In this document: one piece after another, positions 7,642-13,963 of the stretch
How positions within the stretch are numbered: the stretch's first letter is position 1
How the letters are laid out: every line of letters begins with the position of its first letter
Assembly (NCBI GenBank): GCA_002299245.1
Contig: DBOI01000120.1
Coordinates: 1-13,963, forward strand
DNA: 13,963 nucleotides
Direction: 5' to 3'
Source: Hydrogenovibrio sp. UBA650
GTDB taxonomy: Bacteria > Pseudomonadota > Gammaproteobacteria > Thiomicrospirales > Thiomicrospiraceae
Made by a program: the position numbers and the translations under genes
Notes under the pieces: generated by a model
What the model saw: the letters and a program-made list of their open reading frames with translations, nothing else
Told to the model about the DNA's origin: nothing
Database searches by the model: none

Positions 7642-10080
7642 TTAACTGTGCACTTTCTGTTCTACTGCAAGTATCTTGGGTATGGTTGCTAACACCGAAT
7701 CAGGGTTTAGGCTCATGGCATCAATTCCAAGCTCAACCAAGAACTCAGCAAAATCCGGATAGTCAGATGGTGCCTGTCCACAGAGACTGATGTGTTTACC
7801 ATTGCGTTTAGCTCCTTCAATCGCCATCTGTACCATTTTCTTCACGCCGGGATCACGCTCATCATAATCATAGGCCACCTTATGAGAATCTCGATCTACT
7901 CCCAATACCAGCTGAGTCAGATCATTGGTGCCTATCGAGAAACCATCAAAGTATGAGGAGAATTCGTCAATCATCAAAACGTTATTAGGTATCTCACACA
8001 TCATATAGAGCTGTAAACCATTCACACCTCTAACCAAACCATTGGCTGCCAAAGTATCTACCACCGTTTTAGCCTCGGCAACCCGACGACAGAAAGGAAT
8101 CATAATGACCACATTATCAAAACCCATGACCTCTCTAACTTGCTTGAGCGCTTCACACTCCATAGCAAAGCTCGGAGAAAATTCAGTATCGTTATAACGA
8201 GCAGCGCCACGGAATCCAAGCATAGGATTCTCCTCTTTATGCTCAAAACTCTTGCCGCCAATCAAGTTGGAATATTCATTGGTCTTAAAATCGGAGAGTC
8301 TGACTATTACCGGTTTGGGGTAAAATCCAGCTGCCAGAGTGCCAATGCCTTCGGCAAGTTTGTGAACAAAAAAGTCTTTACCATTAGCAAAGCCCTTAGT
8401 CAGTTTTTCAATTTTCTCCTGTGCTTTTACTGATACAGTCTCAGGGTTTAGCAGTGCTTGAGGGTGGGCTTGAATTTTATTATTAATAATAAATTCCATC
8501 CGTGCCAATCCTACCCCTGCATTAGGTAATTTATTAACTCTAAATGCAGTTTCCGGGTTAGCTAAATTGAGCATTATCTCAGTTTTAGGCACCTGCAGAT
8601 TTGACAGGTCAGTCTCTATCACATCAAATTCAACGTGGCCTTCATAGACATGACCTTCATCACCTTCGGCACAAGAAACCGTTACCGCAGTGCCGGTTTT
8701 AATGTTTTCGGTTGCCTTTGCACAACCGACCACTGCAGGAATACCGAGTTCTCGGGCAATAATTGCTGCATGACATGTTCTGCCGCCGCGATTGGTTACT
8801 AGAGCTGAAGCGATTTTCATAATCGGTTCCCAGTCTGGTGTTGTTATATCCGCAACCAGCACTTCTCCAGCCTGAAACTGATGCAGGTATTCAACCGACT
8901 CTATTACTCTGGCTTTACCATAAGCGACCTTCGAACCAACTGAACGACCATAGACCAAACTATTCAGCGGTGAAATCTGCTTTTCAGCAATCTGATACTG
9001 TTTAAGAACCATACCCTCCTGCTGTGAAGCGACTGTTTCTGGTCGCGCCTGAACAATAAAAAGTTCATTGGTCATGCCATCTTTAGCCCACTCAATATCC
9101 ATTGGACGGTCTTTTCCGGCGTGCTCACTATAATGCTTCTCAATTTTGAGAGCATACTCAGCCAGCTTAACCACCTCTTTATCGGTCAGGCAGAACTGTT
9201 TTTGGTCACTGATTGCGGTAGGGATGTTTTTCACCGATTCTCTGCGGTTTACATCGCTAGAGTAGACCATTTTAATTTTCTTACTGCCCAGGTGTCGCTT
9301 GAAAACACTGCGATGGCCTTTGGCAAAGGTTTTTTTATGAACATAGTATTCATCAGGATCAACGGCTCCTTGAACAACGTTTTCACCTAATCCGTAAGCA
9401 CCTGTTATCAGAATGACATCTTCAAAACCGGTCTCAGTATCTATGGTAAACATGACTCCGGAAGAAGCTAAATCGGAACGTACCATTAGTTGCACACCAA
9501 TAGAAAGCGCCACATCAAAATGTCCAAAGCCCTGATCAATTCGATAGTGAATAGCACGATCGGTAAACAGACTGGCAAAACAGTGCCTACAAGCATCAAT
9601 ATAAGCATTTAAACCGGATACATTCAGGTAAGTATCCTGCTGCCCAGCAAAGCTGGCGGTAGGCAGGTCTTCAGCGGTTGCCGAACTACGCACAGCCAAA
9701 GAGGCGTTGCCATCATATTTTGAAGTTAACTCTTCATAAGCTGTGCAGAGTTGTTGATAGAGTTCTTCCGGAAGCTTGGCACTGTAGATTAACTCTCTTA
9801 ACTGGGCACCGCGGGTTTGCAAGTCACTTGGGTTATCTTCATCCAAGTTATCGAGCAGCTCATGCATTCTCGGTAACAGCTCATTTTCCTGCAGAATGGT
9901 TCGATAGGCCTGCGCTGTGATTGCAAAGCCATTTGGCACAGGAACACCCTGAGGAACCAACTGTTGATACATCTCTCCGAGAGAGGCATTCTTACCGCCT
10001 ACAATGGGAATATCATCAATTGAAATTTGATCGAAAAAGCGAATATAGGAACTGTTTTCTACAGAAGTCGACACTGACAT
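7642..10080 (-). CDS. ppsA: Phosphoenolpyruvate synthase (pyruvate, water dikinase)
   Basis: PpsA converts pyruvate, ATP and water to phosphoenolpyruvate, AMP and phosphate, the entry to gluconeogenesis from pyruvate or lactate. The domain order is complete: an ATP-grasp nucleotide-binding part (GGKNASLGEM at 28-37, AVRSSATAEDLP at 129-140), the swivelling phosphohistidine domain with catalytic His437 in GGRTCHAAIIARELGIP (432-448), and the PEP/pyruvate barrel ending in SLCGQAPSD (765-773) with Cys767. At 812 residues it is slightly longer than E. coli PpsA (792), mainly at the N terminus. AAGGGG six bases before the ATG is a strong ribosome site. It appears monocistronic. The regulatory kinase/phosphatase PpsR, often nearby, is not in the window. 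Confidence 0.97.
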   Translation of the reverse strand: MSVSTSVENSSYIRFFDQISIDDIPIVGGKNASLGEMYQQLVPQGVPVPNGFAITAQAYRTILQENELLPRMHELLDNLDEDNPSDLQTRGAQLRELIYSAKLPEELYQQLCTAYEELTSKYDGNASLAVRSSATAEDLPTASFAGQQDTYLNVSGLNAYIDACRHCFASLFTDRAIHYRIDQGFGHFDVALSIGVQLMVRSDLASSGVMFTIDTETGFEDVILITGAYGLGENVVQGAVDPDEYYVHKKTFAKGHRSVFKRHLGSKKIKMVYSSDVNRRESVKNIPTAISDQKQFCLTDKEVVKLAEYALKIEKHYSEHAGKDRPMDIEWAKDGMTNELFIVQARPETVASQQEGMVLKQYQIAEKQISPLNSLVYGRSVGSKVAYGKARVIESVEYLHQFQAGEVLVADITTPDWEPIMKIASALVTNRGGRTCHAAIIARELGIPAVVGCAKATENIKTGTAVTVSCAEGDEGHVYEGHVEFDVIETDLSNLQVPKTEIMLNLANPETAFRVNKLPNAGVGLARMEFIINNKIQAHPQALLNPETVSVKAQEKIEKLTKGFANGKDFFVHKLAEGIGTLAAGFYPKPVIVRLSDFKTNEYSNLIGGKSFEHKEENPMLGFRGAARYNDTEFSPSFAMECEALKQVREVMGFDNVVIMIPFCRRVAEAKTVVDTLAANGLVRGVNGLQLYMMCEIPNNVLMIDEFSSYFDGFSIGTNDLTQLVLGVDRDSHKVAYDYDERDPGVKKMVQMAIEGAKRNGKHISLCGQAPSDYPDFAEFLVELGIDAMSLNPDSVLATIPKILAVEQKVHS

Positions 10081-10165
10081 TTGATCCCCTTTTTGAATTA
10101 GGCTGTTACTGCCCGAGTAAGACGATACGAAAATTCTAATGCTCTGTTTCTATAGTACTTTAATC

Positions 10166-10189
10166 CAATAAAAAATGATTATTTTATTG
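10166..10189. promoter_or_regulatory. AT-rich palindrome upstream of ppsA
   Basis: CAATAAAA (10166-10173) is mirrored exactly by TTTTATTG (10182-10189) around AATGATTA. It lies about 86 bases before the ppsA ATG and 31 bases after the stop of the upstream gene, in the 139-base gap. It could be an operator or a weak hairpin at the end of the upstream transcript. No catabolite (Cra-like) site is recognised in the gap. Confidence 0.3.
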
Positions 10190-10219
10190 CTCTCCATCAT
10201 CAGCCAGACTTAAAAGCAA

Positions 10220-10522
10220 TCAACAATCATCATTTTGATCCATTCCCCTTTCGAGAATATTGAAAATAAGGTCCGGCGCTATTCTATTTAGTAGCTCAGG
10301 AGTCATACCGGGAAGATACTTCAAATCTTCAGCAGACCTGCAAATGTTAAGCTCACAGTGCATTTGAATATGTGAGGCCAGATAGATATCAACACCTTCT
10401 AAAGCTTCAGCTATATCCTCAGCAGCCACGATATTTACATTTACAGGTGCCGAGAGTAATCCATGACTAAATATTAGACCCACAACGGCAGATCCGGCAA
10501 GGATTGATTGGTTGGAAAACAT
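10220..10522 (-). CDS. Exported ComEA-like helix-hairpin-helix protein, diverged
   Basis: This is a 100-residue protein with an N-terminal hydrophobic signal (about 6-24, likely cleaved near LLSA/PV) followed by a ComEA-type tandem helix-hairpin-helix core. The expected start of the core, V-N-x-N-x-A-x-A-E-x-(I/L), is present (VNVNIVAAEDIAEAL, 27-41), as is the second hairpin (SAEDLKYLPGMTPELLNRIAPDLIF, 63-87). The first hairpin, normally LxGIGxxxA, reads LEGVDIYLA (41-49) and has lost its second glycine. An extra Cys pair (56 and 61) lies between the two halves. ComEA proteins bind incoming DNA in the periplasm; with a damaged first hairpin, DNA binding here is doubtful. The ATG at 10522 is chosen because AGGAGG stands four bases upstream; a longer reading from 10549 would include that ribosome site. 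Confidence 0.75.
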   Translation of the reverse strand: MFSNQSILAGSAVVGLIFSHGLLSAPVNVNIVAAEDIAEALEGVDIYLASHIQMHCELNICRSAEDLKYLPGMTPELLNRIAPDLIFNILERGMDQNDDC

Positions 10523-10648
10523 AGGCCCTCCTAATATTTTTATTGTCATTTCGCACTGATGACCAGTCAGGCAAAATCAATAGGGCACATGTTTAATAAT
10601 AGGTAAACTTGGAAATTACCACAAATTTATTAGGGTTTACTGATTAGC

Positions 10649-11332
10649 TCATTTCTCTACAACCAGTCGAACCAAACGTCCATTAGGAGTCTGTTCAACC
10701 AGCTTAAAGCCAGCTGACTCAAGCATATAGATTAGGTCATCGGCGTGATAACGATTGTGTTCCAGAAAGTGCTCAAACACATCCTCAATTTCATCCTGTG
10801 CCTTATCTTGTTGCCACAAGTCAGCGTCAGGATACTTATGCGTCAGATAGTTTTCTAGAGGCTGCCTGACCAGGTCTACAACGAAAAAACGACCACCCGG
10901 CTTTAACCACTGATAGACAGCTTTAAATAGTAGTATTGGCTGGACAAGTTCATGTATCAACATATTAGCCATGACCGCAGCCACTACTCCTTGCTGAATA
11001 TTGGCCTGCGGATTATTCAAATCATCTACCAGCATATGAGCATTATCAGGCAGCTGTTTCTGTGCCGCTAACATATATTCAGCGGCTTCAATTCCAATCA
11101 CTTTGTTATCCGGATAACGAATCGCCAAATCCTCAATAAACTGACCGACTCCCGCCCCCAAATCCAAAAGTAAATCGCCTTTATTAATTACAGGATTTAT
11201 CTGCGCATTCCAAAACTCCCAGAAATCGACGCCATGTCTGCGTTCATAAGTCTGTGTAATCATATTGCGAGCAAACTCACCATCACCGCCATGATGACGC
11301 AAAATTTGTGCTTGTGTCTTTGCTAATGACAT
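10649..11332 (-). CDS. Class I SAM-dependent methyltransferase, substrate unknown
   Basis: This is a soluble 227-residue Rossmann-fold methyltransferase. SAM-binding motif I is LDLGAGVGQF (56-65), and the acidic residue ending strand 2 is Glu82 in IGIEAAEYM (79-87). VDDLNNP follows as motif II. LKPGGRFFVVDL, just past residue 140, is the typical post-motif III strand of small-molecule and UbiE-like methyltransferases. The substrate cannot be told from sequence. The ATG has GAGG eight bases upstream. It is separated from the DUF3325 gene by 101 bases that contain a T-rich run and a short palindrome, and from the ComEA-like gene by 126 bases, so it may be its own transcription unit. It resembles no named ubiquinone or biotin methyltransferase closely enough to assign one. 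Confidence 0.85.
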   Translation of the reverse strand: MSLAKTQAQILRHHGGDGEFARNMITQTYERRHGVDFWEFWNAQINPVINKGDLLLDLGAGVGQFIEDLAIRYPDNKVIGIEAAEYMLAAQKQLPDNAHMLVDDLNNPQANIQQGVVAAVMANMLIHELVQPILLFKAVYQWLKPGGRFFVVDLVRQPLENYLTHKYPDADLWQQDKAQDEIEDVFEHFLEHNRYHADDLIYMLESAGFKLVEQTPNGRLVRLVVEK

Positions 11333-11360
11333 CTTCTATCCTCAAAAAGCCATCAATTCA

Positions 11361-11377
11361 CGACTCAATTTAAGTCG
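11361..11377. promoter_or_regulatory. Short palindrome in the methyltransferase leader
   Basis: CGACT (11361-11365) and AGTCG (11373-11377) form a 17-base dyad around CAATTTA, about 28 bases before the methyltransferase ATG. The size fits an operator for a dimeric repressor or a small leader hairpin. Nothing else supports either reading. Confidence 0.25.
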
Positions 11378-11433
11378 ATACCATCTAATTTTACTATCGA
11401 AGAATTATTACAAAAAAAAATTTTAGAAAAATA

Positions 11434-11748
11434 TTAGTGTTTGAGGAATGGAAAACAGATATATTTAAAGACCTGCGGACGTGTCGTCAGAGCGAGAGCA
11501 ACAACTAAGGCGGCTGGAGAGAGAAGAGTTACCCAAACCAAAACAGCCATTGATGGATGGTCTGCCTTGAAACAGGCAATCACAGAAATCAAAATAAACA
11601 GCCAACCTGCAACTCTAATCCTGTTTATATACGGACTAACAGATTCATCAAAAACTTGATGCCAGTGGCGCTTTATAGACATGGCCAGATAAGCCATTCC
11701 GATTATAGAAGTCAGGCCTGCCAAAAATAACCACATAGCACTAGTCAT
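11434..11748 (-). CDS. DUF3325 family inner-membrane protein
   Basis: This is a 104-residue membrane protein with three hydrophobic segments (about 4-24, 44-60 and 68-90). The sequence style and position match DUF3325, a family found next to PepSY-transmembrane genes in siderophore-uptake loci. Its start codon overlaps the PepSY stop (ATGA), so translation is coupled. A weak conserved trait is the early W-x-x-x-K-R-H-W-x-x-x-F region after the first helix. It contains no known catalytic motif and is most likely an accessory subunit of the same membrane unit. The family call is made from overall pattern and neighbours. Confidence 0.8.
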   Translation of the reverse strand: MTSAMWLFLAGLTSIIGMAYLAMSIKRHWHQVFDESVSPYINRIRVAGWLFILISVIACFKADHPSMAVLVWVTLLSPAALVVALALTTRPQVFKYICFPFLKH

Positions 11749-13433
11749 GACGCGTGAGCTCCAATACGAATCATATCAGGGTGCTGTTTTTGTGCGGCTC
11801 GAGTAAGCAGTTTAGCGGCAAAGAAAGCCATTAACGCAGTAAACAAAAGGCTCAAGTCAACTCCGGCAACCGCCCAGTAAGGCTCCAAGAACATGGTTTT
11901 GATCAAGTGATCACCGGTAGTAAACCAGTTCAAGAATACCGCTGTTATTGATAAAAACACTAACGCCCAACTCTGTTCACACCAGGCAGGATTTATTTTG
12001 GCTTGTAAAACAGCTTCGCTCCGCCAGAAAGCGTGCAGCATAGTTAATATCCAAGTAATCCAAAAGACATTTTTCTCCCATTCGCCTTTGTTTGCCATCT
12101 CTACAGGCAGCAGTCGGTTAGCAACCAAGATGGCAACCGTGGCAATCAGCATTCCTGTAACAGTAGTTACTGCCATCGCATCGACAATTCGACTGGCCTG
12201 AACGCCTGATTTAGCATGTTTTTGTTTGCGTTTCTCTACAAAAAAGATAAAACCGGTAGCTATGCATATTGCTCCCAATAGCCCACCAATTACATAGAGC
12301 CAACGTAAAAACCAATGTTCAAAGTGTTGAAGATGCAGGCCTGTTAAAAACTCATTACTATTTTCCAAAAGTGTTTTCGGAGGATCTTCTCGCATTATTT
12401 CACCAGTAGAAGCCTTGAAGTGAACTCCTTCACCAATCAAGGCAACTCGGTCACTACCGGCGCGGTAAACACTGACATAACCGTTCACATCATTTAAATG
12501 CGCTACAGATAAACTTCCTACTTCTCCTGGCATACCTCTGTCAGCCCAAATTTGCTTGGCTTTTATGACCATATCGTCTACAGATGCCAAGGGGGCATAT
12601 TCTCCAGCAGGATGAAGAGGTAGACCTGTTTGGGTCGATTTAAGCTCTTCAAAAGCATGATTCATCGGTTTTAGAGTGTATTCATACACAGGGATATGGT
12701 ACTGAGCCCAAATTAAAATGCCGGTAAACGAAAAGAAAAACAGGAATGGTAGCGCTACGACACCACTGACGATATGCAAATCTAAAGAGCTGCGTTGCAA
12801 GTTCTTTTTGGCTCTGAAGGTAAACATATCCTTGAAAAAATTCAGATGGATCAAGACACCTGTCACTAAAGCAGCCAACATAACCAAAGTAACAAAACCA
12901 ACCAAACGCCAGCCTATACCCTGCCAGTCAAGGTGCAAGTCATAGTGCATAGGATAGAAAAAATCACTTCCAATTTTTAATTGACTATCACTGAATTGAT
13001 TACCGTTCCGCGGATCGATCGTAGTGGAACCGTGAATATGGTTATGCCCATCCGGATCTTTAGGGTGAGGCACTTCAAACCCTACGCCCATAATCAAAAC
13101 AGGATCTCTATGAGTGGTATAAGCCCAATATTCAACTGCCGGCAATTCGGTTCTCGGTGTCATTGGGCCTTTGCTGGAATCATGTAGCAGGGGCATCTGT
13201 GAGTTATATTCAGCTTCATCGGCATGAAGAGTTTGCAGAATTGGCAACAGCATTTTATCGAAAGACGGCATTGGCTGAGGATCATAACGAGTTTCTGGAA
13301 TTGCCCAACGGTCAATCTCGCGATCAAAAACAGACAGGGCACCAAAGAAGAAGACGGCCATCAAAATAAAGCCAAACACCAGGCCAAACCAAGTGTGAAC
13401 CCATCCCATATTTTCGCGAAATTTTGCAAACAT
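11745..13433 (-). CDS. PepSY-associated transmembrane protein (PiuB/FoxB-like, probable ferric-siderophore reductase)
   Basis: This is a 562-residue inner-membrane protein of the PepSY_TM family. Members such as FoxB and FpvG of Pseudomonas reduce siderophore-bound ferric iron using membrane haem. The first helix (about 12-35) starts with the hallmark WVHTWFGL. A periplasmic PepSY-type domain follows (about 36-172), then helix 2 (about 174-199), LDLHIVSGVVALPFLFFFSFTG (217-238), a second periplasmic domain (about 245-365), the signature GLHLQHFEHWFLRWLYVIGG (365-384), and four or so further C-terminal helices. Histidines in or next to helices (13, 196, 220, 367, 370, 373) are candidates for haem ligands. 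A His-rich stretch, HPKDPDGHNHIHG (123-135), lies in the first periplasmic domain. AAGGGA precedes the ATG. It lies between DUF3649 (17-base gap) and DUF3325 (4-base overlap) in one operon. Reductase activity is inferred from the family. Confidence 0.85.
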   Translation of the reverse strand: MFAKFRENMGWVHTWFGLVFGFILMAVFFFGALSVFDREIDRWAIPETRYDPQPMPSFDKMLLPILQTLHADEAEYNSQMPLLHDSSKGPMTPRTELPAVEYWAYTTHRDPVLIMGVGFEVPHPKDPDGHNHIHGSTTIDPRNGNQFSDSQLKIGSDFFYPMHYDLHLDWQGIGWRLVGFVTLVMLAALVTGVLIHLNFFKDMFTFRAKKNLQRSSLDLHIVSGVVALPFLFFFSFTGILIWAQYHIPVYEYTLKPMNHAFEELKSTQTGLPLHPAGEYAPLASVDDMVIKAKQIWADRGMPGEVGSLSVAHLNDVNGYVSVYRAGSDRVALIGEGVHFKASTGEIMREDPPKTLLENSNEFLTGLHLQHFEHWFLRWLYVIGGLLGAICIATGFIFFVEKRKQKHAKSGVQASRIVDAMAVTTVTGMLIATVAILVANRLLPVEMANKGEWEKNVFWITWILTMLHAFWRSEAVLQAKINPAWCEQSWALVFLSITAVFLNWFTTGDHLIKTMFLEPYWAVAGVDLSLLFTALMAFFAAKLLTRAAQKQHPDMIRIGAHAS

Positions 13434-13450
13434 ACTCTTCCCTTGCTGGA

Positions 13451-13753
13451 TTAACTACCAGCCAGATTCAAACTTTGTAATCCCAGTGCTGCAACGACCA
13501 TGATCCCACCACCACCAAAGAGAATCAACCAGACCTTAGTAAGGTTTTTGCTCGAAAAAGCCCACAGAAATGCCGCCAAATAAACAAGAATAGCCAACAT
13601 CATAAAACCCATCTGAGCCTGATCAAAAGCGGCACCAATTACAACCGCCAAAGCTATAAAAAAAGCACTTAAACCATAGGTGAAAATATAGCCGCCAACC
13701 GAGGCGGCTGTAATTCTGGAGACTATATGCAAGGCTGAGATATTTTTTTTCAT
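13451..13753 (-). CDS. DUF3649 family inner-membrane protein
   Basis: This is a 100-residue protein with three predicted membrane helices (about 20-41, 47-67 and 73-91). The start RITAASVGGYIFTYGLSAF and the pattern F-L-W-A-F-S-S-K-N-L-T-K-V-W match DUF3649, which accompanies PepSY-transmembrane and DUF3325 genes in iron-siderophore loci. The ATG at 13753 is two bases after the stop of the upstream gene. A TTG at 13792 would extend it by 13 residues but would overlap the upstream coding end and is not preferred. No separate ribosome site is seen, so translation is probably coupled. Role unknown beyond association. Confidence 0.8.
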   Translation of the reverse strand: MKKNISALHIVSRITAASVGGYIFTYGLSAFFIALAVVIGAAFDQAQMGFMMLAILVYLAAFLWAFSSKNLTKVWLILFGGGGIMVVAALGLQSLNLAGS

Positions 13754-13755
13754 AA

Positions 13756-13963
13756 TTAAAAACCAAAAACAGACAATAAACGACTTAACCAAGACATATC
13801 TTCTGATTGTTCAAGTAAAGGCAAAATTTGGATATTCTTTATTTTTTTGTTGATAACCTGATATCGGACTTTTCTAGATTGACCGTCAGGCCAGTTCTCG
13901 TTTTGCAATACCCATGAGCCGTTTGATTTGACCTCTTCAATTCCCAGGAGCCTGTCGGACTTA
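13756..13963 (-). CDS. C-terminal end of an unidentified gene, cut by the window edge
   Basis: Reading inward from the right edge, an open frame of 68 codons ends at TAA (13758-13756), two bases before the DUF3649 ATG. The visible part is polar and basic, with DRLLGIEEVKSNGSWVLQN early, NWPDGQSRKVRYQVINKK in the middle and a short hydrophobic end, WLSRLLSVFGF. It does not end like a TonB-dependent receptor. The tight spacing to DUF3649 implies it is the preceding gene of the same operon. The pattern of a short W-containing strand, WPDGQ, then Y-x-V suggests a beta-rich periplasmic or lipoprotein domain, but I do not recognise the family. Confidence 0.6.
   Translation of the reverse strand, partial: KSDRLLGIEEVKSNGSWVLQNENWPDGQSRKVRYQVINKKIKNIQILPLLEQSEDMSWLSRLLSVFGF

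Noticed and set aside
7426..7692. 88-codon open frame on + overlapping yraN and the ppsA end
   Set aside because: It is a shifted frame of yraN, which has its complete nuclease-fold motifs in the other frame.
10580..10620. GGTAA / TTACC hairpin after the methyltransferase
   Set aside because: The stem is only five pairs and the following bases are not a U-run.
11400..11425. T-rich run after DUF3325 as a terminator
   Set aside because: On the minus strand there is a long T-run but no GC-bearing stem before it, so a rho-independent terminator is not supported.
13756..13963. TonB-dependent receptor C terminus
   Set aside because: Receptors end in a beta-strand with a terminal aromatic after a typical Y-G-x-P-R-type segment. 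This end is basic and helical-looking, so the name was not applied.

Overview
The window looks like an ordinary chromosomal stretch of a gammaproteobacterium of moderate GC (low 40s percent by eye). RsmJ and LpoA are essentially gammaproteobacterial families, and the divergent rsmI / lpoA-yraN arrangement is typical of that class. An operon of DUF3649, PepSY-transmembrane and DUF3325 genes is common in marine and environmental members. The exact genus cannot be named from this sequence. There is no integrase, transposase, tRNA, CRISPR array or prophage gene in view.

Layout. 139-1773 (-) encodes a KefB/YbaL-type monovalent cation:proton antiporter with a C-terminal RCK/TrkA-N domain. 1928-2294 (-) is the RNase P RNA gene rnpB, with its own putative -10 and a 3' U-run. 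2318-3641 (-) holds dacB (PBP4-like DD-carboxypeptidase/endopeptidase) and its hairpin terminator. dacB diverges from rsmJ (+, 3718-4533). rsmJ converges on rsmI (-, 4632-5513) across a 98-base gap that holds a perfect 22-bp hairpin. rsmI diverges from lpoA-yraN (+, 5597-7634). yraN ends 7 bases from the end of convergent ppsA (-, 7642-10080). Upstream of ppsA, all on the minus strand, are a small exported ComEA-like helix-hairpin-helix protein (10220-10522), a class I SAM methyltransferase (10649-11332), and the DUF3325 / PepSY / DUF3649 cassette (11434-13753). The cassette is translationally linked to the 3' end of a further gene that runs off the window (13756-13963).

How the genes work together. 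RNA maturation and ribosome modification are served by rnpB, rsmJ and rsmI. Cell-wall metabolism is served by DacB, which trims or cleaves peptidoglycan peptides, and by LpoA, the outer-membrane activator of PBP1A. PpsA is the gluconeogenic PEP-forming enzyme. The membrane cassette at the right end probably belongs to siderophore-iron handling (ferric reduction at the inner membrane), judged by family association. No gap between genes exceeds 300 bases.

The most unusual signal is not a gene. The 7-mer AGGCCTG occurs 14 times on the + strand, about 0.5 being expected by chance at this composition. It lies in eight different genes on both strands and in two codon frames, is often followed by an A/T-rich tail, and is never found in the opposite orientation unless the copy is the palindrome CAGGCCTG. 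It could be a DNA-uptake-like word, a Chi-like or chromosome-architecture motif, or a codon-pair effect. Only a genome-wide count can decide.
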